DNA from: Lachnospiraceae bacterium
Lineage (GTDB): Bacteria; Bacillota; Clostridia; Lachnospirales; Lachnospiraceae
Length of the DNA stretch: 64,000 nucleotides
Direction: 5' to 3'
Assembly (NCBI GenBank): GCA_910576385.1
Contig: CAJTIR010000020.1
Span: forward strand, 1-64,000
In this document: positions 1 to 7,554 of the stretch, piece by piece
Layout of the letters: every line of letters begins with the position of its first letter
Position numbering within the stretch: position 1 is the first letter of the stretch
The notes under the pieces: generated by a model
Told to the model about the DNA's origin: nothing
The model's input: the letters and a program-made list of their open reading frames with translations, nothing else
The model's database searches: none
Translations under genes and position numbers: made by a program

Positions 1-169
1 AGGTTTCAAAATACTTGTAAAAATAATGATAAAGTCTACCAATTAAAGTTTTTTCATTGTATAATAAGTTTGTCGTACAGGGTCACTATCCTTTGTAATG
101 TTTTGGTCAAATTCATTATACAACAGAAAGCCTTGTGCGGCATTTTTTTATTAAAAAAGTTGTAAACTG

Positions 170-823
170 GTGTATTTTATTAAAAAAATGTATAAAAATC
201 GAAGGAATGAAAAAACAAATAAGATTTTTATGTTCACTATTTATAGTTGTATTATTATAATGGGGATTTCACTGTTTATGATTGTTACTGGATTAGAATA
301 CGCGGGAAAGTATGTTGGTCATCCAGGATTTATGAAGCTAGCCAATAGTTTGACCATAATTTCTTTTTTTAGCATTCTGTTTCTTGTATTAATTTTATTT
401 GGATGATACTAATAAAATATGAAAAAATATTTGGAAACAGAAAAATTATTGAGACAAACCCAAAAAAGTTATTATGAGACAATGTTACAAAAAGAGGAAG
501 ATACAAGAAGATTTCGGCATGATATTATAAATCATCTTATGTGTTTGCGGTAGCTCATAACAGAAGAAAAGCAGGTATTAGCAGTCGATTACATAGAAAA
601 TTTACAAAATGATATGATAAAAATTCAGGATAAATGTTATAACATAGGGAATTTGGTTATTGATTCTATATTGAATTATAATATTCAATTATTAGGAGAA
701 GATGTTTCGGTTACAGTTGTCGGGAATTGTTCTGAAGAGATAGGTATTCATCAAGTTGATGTAAAAATGAATATATTGGAGGATGGAGAAGAAACAGAAT
801 ATGTAGGAATGATACTTGATTGA
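170..823 (+). pseudogene. Decayed GHKL (AgrC/VirS-type) sensor histidine kinase
   Basis: One reading frame, interrupted by a TGA at 404-406, TAA codons just after it and a TAG at 551-553, encodes pieces of a peptide-sensing histidine kinase. The first piece (170-406) has two hydrophobic membrane segments. The second (from the ATG at 419) carries RRFRHDIINHL, which matches the phosphoacceptor-His motif of GHKL kinases. The third (614-823) has the YNIGNLVIDSILNYN region that usually follows it. The ATPase N and G boxes are missing: the frame ends soon after a scrambled segment. No LytTR regulator or peptide precursor gene is visible beside it. It is a remnant of an agr-like quorum sensor. The family call rests on motif recognition only. 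Bases 1-169 hold nothing I can identify. Confidence 0.72.
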
Positions 824-859
824 TTCCAGATAAGGATAAATTTATAGATTGTCAAAAGT

Positions 860-971
860 TTTGAGTTTCCCCATTTTGTAATCCATAGCCCCAAGATGTC
901 TATACTGCCAAAGGCAGCAAGACCTTTTGGTGCTAAAATATCAGTGATTATAAAAAATGGGGAAACTCAAA
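860..971. mobile_element. MITE-like palindromic element, copy A (internally deleted)
   Basis: The element begins TTTGAGTTTCCCCATTTT and ends with the exact reverse complement, giving an 18-bp perfect terminal inverted repeat. It is flanked by the same 8 bases, TCAAAAGT, at 852-859 and 972-979, which looks like a target-site duplication. At 112 bp it lacks the central hairpins found in the full copies at 2844-3037 and 51085-51279. It has no coding capacity, so any movement would need a transposase from elsewhere. Its right end lies 11 nt before the -35 box of the next promoter. Confidence 0.85.
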
Positions 972-982
972 TCAAAAGTATA

Positions 983-1011
983 TTGAAAAAGTTTTTTGCA
1001 TATGCTATAAT
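983..1011 (+). promoter_or_regulatory. Promoter of the antisense RNA candidate
   Basis: TTGAAA at 983-988 and TATAAT at 1006-1011 are separated by 17 nt, a strong sigma-A-type promoter. Only the short RNA ending at the 1058-1095 hairpin lies downstream. Confidence 0.7.
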
Positions 1012-1017
1012 GCCAAT

Positions 1018-1105
1018 AGGCAAAAAAGATGTATGAAGTCCACGTTGACAAAGAAACGAATCCCTCGACCGTACTGCAATACAGTCGGGGGATTCTTCTT
1101 TTCTT
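1018..1105 (+). ncRNA. Candidate antitoxin RNA (type I toxin-antitoxin)
   Basis: A transcript from the promoter at 983-1011 would start near 1018 and stop at a hairpin (1058-1095) followed by a pyrimidine-rich CTTCTTTTCTTTT tail, giving an RNA of about 88 nt without a convincing open reading frame. It converges on the small hydrophobic peptide gene encoded on the other strand (1131-1232), so it would be antisense to the 3' end of that mRNA, as RatA is to txpA in Bacillus subtilis. Start and end are predicted. A close copy of the hairpin region is found at 17488-17542. Confidence 0.5.
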
Positions 1106-1130
1106 TTATAGTGGCAAAGCACCCACTAGG

Positions 1131-1232
1131 CTAACTGTTGCCCTCGTCGTCACCGTCTAACCATTTGATGATGTAGTGGCAAGCTACACCGCCCAGAACG
1201 GCGATTAAAAAAGATGTAAGAAATTCCAACAT
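1131..1232 (-). CDS. Small hydrophobic peptide, type I toxin candidate
   Basis: A 33-residue peptide with a single hydrophobic segment (LTSFLIAVLGGVA) followed by HYIIKWLDGDDEGN. A short membrane helix ending in a KWLD-type charged tail is the design of Fst-like type I toxins, although the sequence is not close enough to any member I know to name it. The start ATG is preceded by GGGAGGAGGTGTC, a very strong ribosome binding site. A leader of about 40 nt contains GTTGC/GCAAC arms that could fold near that site. The promoter-driven RNA on the opposite strand converges on it. The gene is too short for normal gene finders. Confidence 0.6.
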   Translation of the reverse strand: MLEFLTSFLIAVLGGVACHYIIKWLDGDDEGNS

Positions 1233-1275
1233 TGACACCTCCTCCCTGTTGCGGGTGTCGGTGAGCAACGTAAGA

Positions 1276-1304
1276 ATTATACCATATTATTTGATATTCT
1301 TCTA
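1276..1304 (-). promoter_or_regulatory. Promoter of the small toxin gene
   Basis: On the - strand a perfect TATAAT (1281-1276) lies about 45 nt upstream of the peptide start. At 17-nt spacing the -35 hexamer is TAGAAG (1304-1299), a weak match, so only the -10 element is convincing. Confidence 0.45.
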
Positions 1305-1380
1305 TCTTTTCTTTAAAATGGTTTGTAACTGGGAGTGTGGCTGACGCGATCCGATGCTCGCTCTACCAGTGGACACTGTT

Positions 1381-1542
1381 TTAAAACCATCTTCCTTTGC
1401 AGTTGATATCTTTGATTTCTGCTTTTACCATCCGAGCAAAAGACCCTACTCCTTTTCTCCTCGGCTTTGTATCATCTGCTTTAAATATATTTTTATCCTT
1501 ATCTGGTTTTATACTTATTCCATACCGATTTAAAATATGGAG
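1381..1542 (-). pseudogene. Gene fragment of unknown origin
   Basis: On the - strand a stop-to-stop frame of about 53 codons reads as a basic, protein-like segment (it includes IKPDKDKNIFKADD and GSFARMVKAEIKD) and ends in a TAA. It has no start codon or ribosome binding site. I do not recognise the family. It may be the C-terminal end of a lost accessory gene, cut by the element fragment at 1566. Confidence 0.3.
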
Positions 1543-1565
1543 TTATCACATCAACATAAATTACA

Positions 1566-1623
1566 TTTGAATTTCCCCATTTTTTATAATAGCCGATATT
1601 ATAATGCCAAAAGGGCTTGCTGC
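1566..1623. mobile_element. MITE-like element, terminal fragment (copy D)
   Basis: The sequence from TTTGAATTTCCCC to the AAAAGGGCTTGCTGC segment matches the left half of the full copy at 2844-3037, including the TTTTTTATAATAGCCG stretch. The other half is missing. On the - strand a TTGATG hexamer (1554-1549) begins after an 11-nt gap, the same distance seen between copies A and C and their promoters. Confidence 0.7.
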
Positions 1624-1674
1624 TTAAACGAAAAAATATGAGTACGATAGTCCCAAAATTATGAGGTGAATGTC

Positions 1675-2229
1675 ATGAGATACAAGCATAAATTATGGTT
1701 TTTATTTTTAGTGTTTTTTGTGTGTAGCGCAGGATGCGGAAAAGAAAACACGCTGATGGGTGTTCCTTTTGGACAGGTGGAATTATGTAAAATTTATCAT
1801 AGCAACGATGAAAAGGATATTGATCTTACATCAGAGGACGGGAAGAAGTTTTTGAAAGTTCTGTCAGAATTTTTTGAGAATAATAGAAATAGGATGGGGA
1901 TAGTAGATTACGATATCGGGCTTAAGTGGCCGCAATTGAAAAAATTTGCTAGTAAGACGCAGAATAAGGATAATTATTATATATTTTTTCAGTTTAGTAA
2001 TCAGCAGACAATCGAATATACAGAAAAACAAAGTTTATTAAAAATGGAAAATATGAGTGAAGAGAGGAGTGTCTGGAAGGATTGTGATGGTTTATTATTC
2101 GATGTAGAGGCTATGTTAATAAGTTGCAGTAAAAATGAAGAATTTTTTGGAACATTAGAAATAAACTATGCGGATATGGCTTGGGATGGATTTTCTGAGG
2201 TCTATGAAACATTTATGAGTGTGGAATAA
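1675..2229 (+). CDS. Putative lipoprotein (paralogue 1)
   Basis: A 184-residue secreted protein. A hydrophobic signal sequence (LWFLFLVFFV) ends in the lipobox CSAGC, so the mature protein should be lipid-anchored to the outer face of the membrane from the Cys. The rest has no domain I recognise. Conserved features shared with the next gene include VELCKIYH / IQSCKIYY, a DID motif, a KWPQL/SWPEL segment, the phrase QQTI, and LLFDVE/ILFDAE. The start at 1675 is chosen because GAGGTG lies 5 nt upstream; a GTG at 1666 is possible. The pair arose by duplication. Function unknown. Confidence 0.7.
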   Translation: MRYKHKLWFLFLVFFVCSAGCGKENTLMGVPFGQVELCKIYHSNDEKDIDLTSEDGKKFLKVLSEFFENNRNRMGIVDYDIGLKWPQLKKFASKTQNKDNYYIFFQFSNQQTIEYTEKQSLLKMENMSEERSVWKDCDGLLFDVEAMLISCSKNEEFFGTLEINYADMAWDGFSEVYETFMSVE

Positions 2230-2230
2230 G

Positions 2231-2309
2231 TCTAGTGTCTTGACCACATTGTATCTGGTAAAACTCTGTAGGGATATTTGTCTGAATATAATGTGGTCAA
2301 GATATTAGA
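2231..2309. repeat. 24-bp inverted repeat between the two lipoprotein genes
   Basis: The arms at 2231-2254 and 2286-2309 share the core CTTGACCACATT. They match at 21 of 24 positions, and in the RNA of the + strand the three mismatches become G-U pairs, so the transcript can fold into an uninterrupted 24-bp stem with a 31-nt loop. The stem ends directly before the GGAGGAG ribosome binding site of the second lipoprotein. No U-run follows, so it is not an ordinary terminator. It may control translation of the second gene or be a small mobile palindrome. Confidence 0.7.
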
Positions 2310-2326
2310 AGGAGGAGATGTATATA

Positions 2327-2848
2327 GTGGGAAAAAAGCTAAAAATATGGCTGATCATACTGTTGAGTTGTCTATGTGGCTTGGCATGTGGAGAGAAAAC
2401 GTTATTTTGGGGAGTGAAATTAAGTCAGATACAAAGTTGTAAAATTTATTATGGGGAAGATAAAAAAGACATAGATATTTTTTCACAAAAGGGTAAAAAG
2501 TGTTTAAAACGGTTAAGTAACTATTTAAAAAATAAAGAAGATATGTTAGAGGAATCAGAGGAGGGATTGAAGATCAGTTGGCCTGAGTTAGATACATATG
2601 CAGTAGAAAAAATGCCCTACTGTTATATATGGGTTCAATTTAAGGGACAACAGACAATATCCTTTGCAGGTGATGATGGAAAAGAGAATTTTAAGTGGAG
2701 TTGTGATTCTATTCTGTTTGATGCAGAAGAATTAAGGCTCTGTTATAGTGAGGGAAAAGAATTTCGTGGTTCTGCTTTTATTAATTATGAGAAAAGAAGA
2801 GAGGAAGATTTTTCTAAAGTATTTGATTTTATGGGGAAAAACATTTGA
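2327..2848 (+). CDS. Putative lipoprotein (paralogue 2)
   Basis: A paralogue of the preceding gene, about 173 residues, with signal sequence IWLIILLSCLCGLAC ending in a lipobox Cys. It keeps the CKIYY, DIDIF, SWPEL, GQQTI and ILFDAEEL elements of the first copy. The GTG start at 2327 fits the AGGAGG at 2310-2315 better than the ATG at 2318, which lies only 2 nt from it. The stop codon TGA (2846-2848) lies inside the left end of the MITE-like element starting at 2844, so the last codons were set by that insertion. Function unknown. Confidence 0.68.
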   Translation: MGKKLKIWLIILLSCLCGLACGEKTLFWGVKLSQIQSCKIYYGEDKKDIDIFSQKGKKCLKRLSNYLKNKEDMLEESEEGLKISWPELDTYAVEKMPYCYIWVQFKGQQTISFAGDDGKENFKWSCDSILFDAEELRLCYSEGKEFRGSAFINYEKRREEDFSKVFDFMGKNI

Positions 2849-3037
2849 GTTTCCCCATTTTTTATAATAGCCGATCTTATAGTGCTAAAAGGTCTTGCTG
2901 CCTTTGGCAGCATAGACATCTTGCACAAAAAGCGTCTGGAAAGCTAGCGTTCCAAACGCTTTTATGTGCAAAGTGTTTCCATCACTTTGTGATGGAAACC
3001 TTTTGGCACTATGAATTACAAAATGGGGAAACTCAAA
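2844..3037. mobile_element. MITE-like palindromic element, copy B (full length)
   Basis: A 194-bp copy with the same 18-bp terminal inverted repeats, in the opposite orientation to copy C at 51085. It contains several internal hairpins: a TTGCTGCC/GGCAGCA arm pair, AAAAGCGT/ACGCTTTT, and GTTTCCATCAC/GTGATGGAAAC. The short reading frames across it are not genes. No clean 8-bp duplication is visible here. Its left end supplies the stop codon of the upstream lipoprotein. Confidence 0.85.
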
Positions 3038-3049
3038 ATAAAAACAGCC

Positions 3050-3079
3050 TTGACGGAATCAATTTTTCCATGTTATTCT
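3050..3079 (+). promoter_or_regulatory. Candidate promoter of the transglutaminase-like gene
   Basis: TTGACG (3050-3055) and TATTCT (3074-3079) are separated by 18 nt. It starts 12 nt after the end of element copy B. The stretch TTGACGGAATCAA resembles the metK promoter at 51291 (TTGACAGAATCAA). Confidence 0.4.
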
Positions 3080-3136
3080 TTAATTCCAGATAATAGTATT
3101 TTGGTTAAAAATTGGGAGAAAGGATGGAAAAGATTT

Positions 3137-6100
3137 ATGAGGCTGAGAAAAACAGTCAGTATTCTGGTGGCGATGGCTTTAGTATTACCGTTGGGATTGT
3201 GCAGCTTTGAAGGGACTGCATATGCAGCCAACACAGAAAATGTCGCCTCTGTACCTGCAACAGAGCAGGAGAGTGGAAGGTATTATTACAATCAGCTTCC
3301 AGATGAAGCAAAAAGTTTGTATGATGCAATGTACAATATGTACACAAAAGGGATATTGAAGACGGGAACAGGAGATTATGATCTTGTTGCAAATGGTCAT
3401 GTAACCCAGGAGCAGCTTGATGGATATGCAAATGGAAATATGACGCTGCTTACTTATATGGGAGCGGCAAGGGATGCTTTTTATGCCGATTATCCTGAAA
3501 TTTTTTTTGTCGATTTTTCGTATATCTCAATGCGTGTGACACAGAAGTCCGGCACTTACTGCGCATACCTTGGCCCAGGAAGAGGAGATAACTATTTTGC
3601 TGCAGGTTTTACAAGTGAGCAGGAAGTGCAGGCAGCGCTTACAGAGTATGAAAACAAGATGGATGAGATTGTTAAGGGGGCAGATAGTGTTACTGGGGAT
3701 GATGGGAAACAGCGGACACAACAGCAGATTAAATATGTTCATGATCATCTAATTCGTAATACATCCTATCGTATGGAGAATACCTGTGAGAAAGAAAATG
3801 TTGGACATATCAGAACCGTGTATGGAGCTCTGACAAAAGGGGAAAGCTTGTGCGAAGGATATGCCAGAGCGATGAAGGCAATGTTGGATCGATTGAACAT
3901 TCCATGTGTTCTCGTGCAAGGAGGATTTCGGAGTAATGAAGACAAACTAGAACCTCACATGTGGAATTATGTTCAAGTTGATGGTAAATGGTATGGATTA
4001 GACGCTACCATGGATGACCCTATACCACCGATTCCTGATGAAGATGGAGGGAATGGAGTGGATGGATTTGAGAGATCCGATTATATGATTGTGGGAGCGG
4101 ATGTCATGAACAGACGTCATGTTCCAGATGGTGTGATGTCAGAAGCAAACTTTGAGTTTGCCTATCCTGAATTAGAAGGAGATGGGGGGATGTTTTCCGA
4201 AGTCTCAGAAAATAATGGCTTAAAGGTATCATACAATGGAGAGGCAATTCAAGGGGGAATCAAAGTAGGCGTTTATAAAGTAAGTTATAATGGTATGGGC
4301 GTTGCGAAAACAATTGAGAGCGGAAAATATATATTGATGAAGGAAACACAATATATAGAGAATTCAAAAAAATGGATTTATGGCAGATGGGCCTATGCGC
4401 TTCCTGATGTATATCCACTCAATGATTCAGATACAGAATGGACGGTCACGGTTGCCAGTGCCCAATATGTGGAATTTGCAGTTACTAGTCAGGCGCCGGG
4501 CAATTATAAGACAACAGAAGGGGGCAGTCTTGAAAACTTAAGTTATAATGGAGATCCGCTTTTGTTTGATGCGCATACAGAATTGCTTTATAATCAAAAT
4601 GGGACGTATCTGCCGCCGCCATATATCAAAAAAGCGATACCATCCAACACATCAAGAATTTATGTCGGAACGACACATCATATCAAGCTGATCTATCATG
4701 AGGATTTAAAGCTTGCAGAGGGGGCGACGGAGGCAGGGCTGAAGCTATCTATCCAACAGCCCAATACGTCAGCGTTAGAAAATAGCAAGATTGAAAATTT
4801 TAAATGGAATGGAACAGATACCATAGAATTTGATTTTACTCCTAGTAAAATGTGGCTGGATGATTCTATCAATTATGTGTTTGAGGCCACAGGATTAGTA
4901 GGTGTGGACAGTGAAAAGGTTCCGAAAAGTATAAGTTATACAGCGGCGAATAGGAAAGCTGTCTGTGCCTACAGATCAAGAGGGTATTTTTTAAATTTAT
5001 TTGGAAGGCCTCAGCTTTTGGAAAATTCAGATCTTTCTAAGAAAGATCTGGAACAATGGAAGACAGAAGATGGAGAGGGAGTTACTCCCGAGATGGTCAA
5101 TGGGCTTACGCTTGTTGTTTCTTCACCTTCTCATGCGCAGACAGATAATATGAACGACATGATTGACAATAAGTTTCCAGAAGATAATGTTCTAAAAAGT
5201 GAAACATATAACATTACTCCTATAACTTGTAACAAGAATGTCTTAAGTTTGGGAACTTCTGTGCGTTTATCCGTGGGATTTCCAGCAGGCTATGGGCCTG
5301 ATGATGAAGGCGTCACCTTTAAGGCGTATCATTTTATCAGGAACAAGTACGGGGAAACAATAGGCGTGGAAGAAGTACCATGTGTGATTACGCGTTATGG
5401 TTTGGTAATTACCTGCAAATCCTTCAGTCCTTTTGCTATTGCAGCAGTGGAAGATGATGGCAAGAATGTAAAGACTTCCAAATCTGTTATCTTAGCGCAT
5501 TCTGAGGGTGGACAGATAACTGGGGCAGACGGTGTCCTCACTTTGGAAAAAGGAGAGAGCAAAGAGCTTACGATACAGGCAGAAGAAGGTTCTGTGATTG
5601 ATACCCTTGTAGTAGGCGGAAAATATCAAAAGATTACCAATAACAAATCTATGACAGTGAAAGTAAACTATCAGGATTTGATGGATGGTGATATTATTGA
5701 GGCACAGTTTGTGGCTGCCACCGTACAGGAAAAAGAAAAGCAGAGAGGGGAAGTTGTAGTACAGCCCACACCTGTTCCTGTACAAATAGGATTAAGCTCA
5801 GAAAAGATAAATGTTCAGGAAAATAAAAGATTTGAGATTAACTCCACGATCTCAGAAGCTTCAGGAGTGCATACTTATCAGTGGTATAAGAACGGGGCGG
5901 CATTGCCAGGCAAAACAGCGAAGAAGCTTGTTATTGAATCTGCCACGAAGCAGGATGCAGGCCAATATACTTTGGTTGTTACCACAGCGGCAGGTTCCGC
6001 CAGTGTCAGTGCTACCAGCAAGATCTGCAATGTGACGGTGCAGGAGGTTCCGAACCAGGAGGAGCGGCCACAGGTTCAAAATCCTCCAATGGTTTCAAAC

Positions 6101-6712
6101 TTAAAAGCATCTTCTGCTGCTGTGAGCAAGGTGACATTGAAATGGAAAAAAGTCTCTGGTGCAGACGGCTACCAGATACAGCGGTACAGTCCGTCCAAAC
6201 GTAAATTTGTGAAGATTGGCAGCACCACTAAAAATTCTTATATTGATAAGAAGGGAACAGCAGGCAAGGCATACCGGTATAAAGTAAAAGCTTACAAAAA
6301 TGTAGATGATATCACTTATTTTGGCAAACTATCCCAAGAAGTTAAGGTGATTGTAAAGCCGAAAACTCCCGTTAAGGTGTCAGCGAAGCGTCTCTCAAAG
6401 ACTTCTGTGCAGATTTATTTCAAACCTGTAAAGTATGCTACGACACATCAGATTTATAAATATGACAAGAAGACGAAAAAGTATAGTCTGAGTTATCAAG
6501 TAAAATCTAAAAAACTTTATAAGTACAATGCCAAGAAAAAGAAATGGACCTATGTGCGTAAAGTAACCAAAGCAAAGGATGGCCGTTTTGTGGCAAAACT
6601 TACAGGATTGAAAAAGGAAAAGAATCAGAAGTACTATGTTAAGGCGTCCGTTTCCAAGAAAGGATATAAGACGGTTTCCAGTGGTAAGAGTAAAGTTGTC
6701 AAAGTAAAATAG
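3137..6712 (+). CDS. Large secreted transglutaminase-like surface protein
   Basis: A 1191-residue exported protein. The start at 3137 gives a textbook signal peptide ending AYA|AN; an upstream in-frame ATG at 3011 lies inside the mobile element and is unlikely. The N-terminal part is a transglutaminase-like (papain-fold) domain with a readable catalytic triad: Cys about 239 in SLCEGYAR, His about 274 in EPHMWNY, Asp about 289 in GLDATMDD. The middle has beta-rich modules. Near residues 890-980 there is an Ig-like domain (QWYKNG ... DAGQYTL), followed by a fibronectin type III-like domain (KWKKVSGADGYQIQ). The C-terminus is very rich in Lys and Tyr. No LPXTG motif is present, so retention, if any, may rely on the basic tail binding wall polymers. 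Substrate unknown; it could be a cross-linking enzyme or a protease. Confidence 0.82.
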   Translation: MRLRKTVSILVAMALVLPLGLCSFEGTAYAANTENVASVPATEQESGRYYYNQLPDEAKSLYDAMYNMYTKGILKTGTGDYDLVANGHVTQEQLDGYANGNMTLLTYMGAARDAFYADYPEIFFVDFSYISMRVTQKSGTYCAYLGPGRGDNYFAAGFTSEQEVQAALTEYENKMDEIVKGADSVTGDDGKQRTQQQIKYVHDHLIRNTSYRMENTCEKENVGHIRTVYGALTKGESLCEGYARAMKAMLDRLNIPCVLVQGGFRSNEDKLEPHMWNYVQVDGKWYGLDATMDDPIPPIPDEDGGNGVDGFERSDYMIVGADVMNRRHVPDGVMSEANFEFAYPELEGDGGMFSEVSENNGLKVSYNGEAIQGGIKVGVYKVSYNGMGVAKTIESGKYILMKETQYIENSKKWIYGRWAYALPDVYPLNDSDTEWTVTVASAQYVEFAVTSQAPGNYKTTEGGSLENLSYNGDPLLFDAHTELLYNQNGTYLPPPYIKKAIPSNTSRIYVGTTHHIKLIYHEDLKLAEGATEAGLKLSIQQPNTSALENSKIENFKWNGTDTIEFDFTPSKMWLDDSINYVFEATGLVGVDSEKVPKSISYTAANRKAVCAYRSRGYFLNLFGRPQLLENSDLSKKDLEQWKTEDGEGVTPEMVNGLTLVVSSPSHAQTDNMNDMIDNKFPEDNVLKSETYNITPITCNKNVLSLGTSVRLSVGFPAGYGPDDEGVTFKAYHFIRNKYGETIGVEEVPCVITRYGLVITCKSFSPFAIAAVEDDGKNVKTSKSVILAHSEGGQITGADGVLTLEKGESKELTIQAEEGSVIDTLVVGGKYQKITNNKSMTVKVNYQDLMDGDIIEAQFVAATVQEKEKQRGEVVVQPTPVPVQIGLSSEKINVQENKRFEINSTISEASGVHTYQWYKNGAALPGKTAKKLVIESATKQDAGQYTLVVTTAAGSASVSATSKICNVTVQEVPNQEERPQVQNPPMVSNLKASSAAVSKVTLKWKKVSGADGYQIQRYSPSKRKFVKIGSTTKNSYIDKKGTAGKAYRYKVKAYKNVDDITYFGKLSQEVKVIVKPKTPVKVSAKRLSKTSVQIYFKPVKYATTHQIYKYDKKTKKYSLSYQVKSKKLYKYNAKKKKWTYVRKVTKAKDGRFVAKLTGLKKEKNQKYYVKASVSKKGYKTVSSGKSKVVKVK

Positions 6713-6750
6713 AAGCAATGCAAAAGTGAATAATATTTAATGTCAATTCA

Positions 6751-6802
6751 TTACAGTCCGCATCAGTCAAGATAGATGAAATTTGTCTGAGGCGGACTGT
6801 AA
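6751..6802 (+). terminator. Hairpin terminator after the surface-protein gene
   Basis: TTACAGTCCGC (6751-6761) pairs with GCGGACTGTAA (6792-6802), extended by ATCAGTCAA/TTGTCTGA, and is followed by GTATTTTG. It is a strong stem with a modest U-run. Confidence 0.65.
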
Positions 6803-6896
6803 GTATTTTGTGTTGCAGTTTGTTCTTCAGACAATATGGAGATAATTACATGCCTGCATGGGTGTGATAAAACACGAAAAATAGGTGGAGCTTTCA

Positions 6897-6953
6897 TTGA
6901 CACAATTTGTATTTCATGATATGATTCTAGTAAAGAATTTGCGAAAGAATCAT
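6897..6953 (+). promoter_or_regulatory. Promoter and candidate operator of the SecB-like toxin operon
   Basis: TTGACA (6897-6902) and TATGAT (6920-6925) are separated by exactly 17 nt, a near-consensus promoter. An inverted repeat, ATGATTCT (6921-6928) and AGAATCAT (6946-6953), overlaps the -10 box and start site. A palindrome in this position is usual where an antitoxin represses its own operon, so it is the best candidate operator. Confidence 0.65.
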
Positions 6954-6999
6954 AATAAGTTGGAGTTTAAAAATATTTTTATATATTGAGGGGGAGCAA

Positions 7000-7554
7000 A
7001 TGATAAGACAGAATCTGATTCTGTATCATTGTAATGATTTTTTTAGATGTCACCGTTTTGTACATACAGAAGATTATATGATAGTTTCTAAAGAAGATGG
7101 AAATTGGCTTGGAACAGGCATGTATTTTTGGGATAATCTTGCAAATGCAGAGTATTGAATGAGAAAGAAAAATAGGAAAGAGCCATACAAAAATTATAGT
7201 ATTGTGGCAGCAGAGATTTATTTAGATCAGCTTTTAGATTTGACAGATATCAATGTTTGTAATAAAATTGGGCGTTTATGGGAAGAATACCAGAAAAAGA
7301 ATGTTATTAATGATGCAAAAGAGTATGGGTTAGGCTATAAATTAAATATTCTCTTTCAATCGATTCCGTTTTTTCGGGATAATTTTTATGTGACAAAAGT
7401 ATATGGGAAATATAATAATACACCTAAAAATAAGCTTTGGACATATAATGTAAGGGGGAATCGTGCGGAACCGACTGCTTCTGTAAAGTGTATCTATTGT
7501 GTTCGCAATCAGGCAGCGATTGGTGAGAAAGAGATGAAAGGAAGTGAAAAGTGA
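7000..7554 (+). pseudogene. ADP-ribosyltransferase-like toxin, interrupted by in-frame TGA
   Basis: From an ATG at 7000 (GAGGGGGAG just upstream) one frame runs to 7554, broken only by a TGA at 7156-7158. The first 52 codons contain ILYHCN and WLGTGMYFWDNLANAEY. The pattern of an LYH start followed by a GxGMYFW element recalls ADP-ribosyltransferase-fold toxin families such as the DUF3990-like group. The TGA falls where a Trp (TGG) would be expected after AEY, so a single point change could have created it. The remaining 131 residues continue without disruption and could start at the ATG right after the TGA (7159). The coding end overlaps the next gene (TGATG). As read, the protein is split, so either the toxin is inactivated or two pieces are made. 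Confidence 0.55.

Noticed and set aside
2845-3093. 82-codon frame starting at a lipoprotein stop
   Set aside because: It runs almost entirely through the hairpins of the MITE-like element, has no ribosome binding site and shows no protein-like composition.
7156-7158. TGA as a selenocysteine codon
   Set aside because: The context suggests Trp, no selenoprotein family fits, and no convincing stem-loop was seen right after the TGA. A nonsense mutation is simpler.
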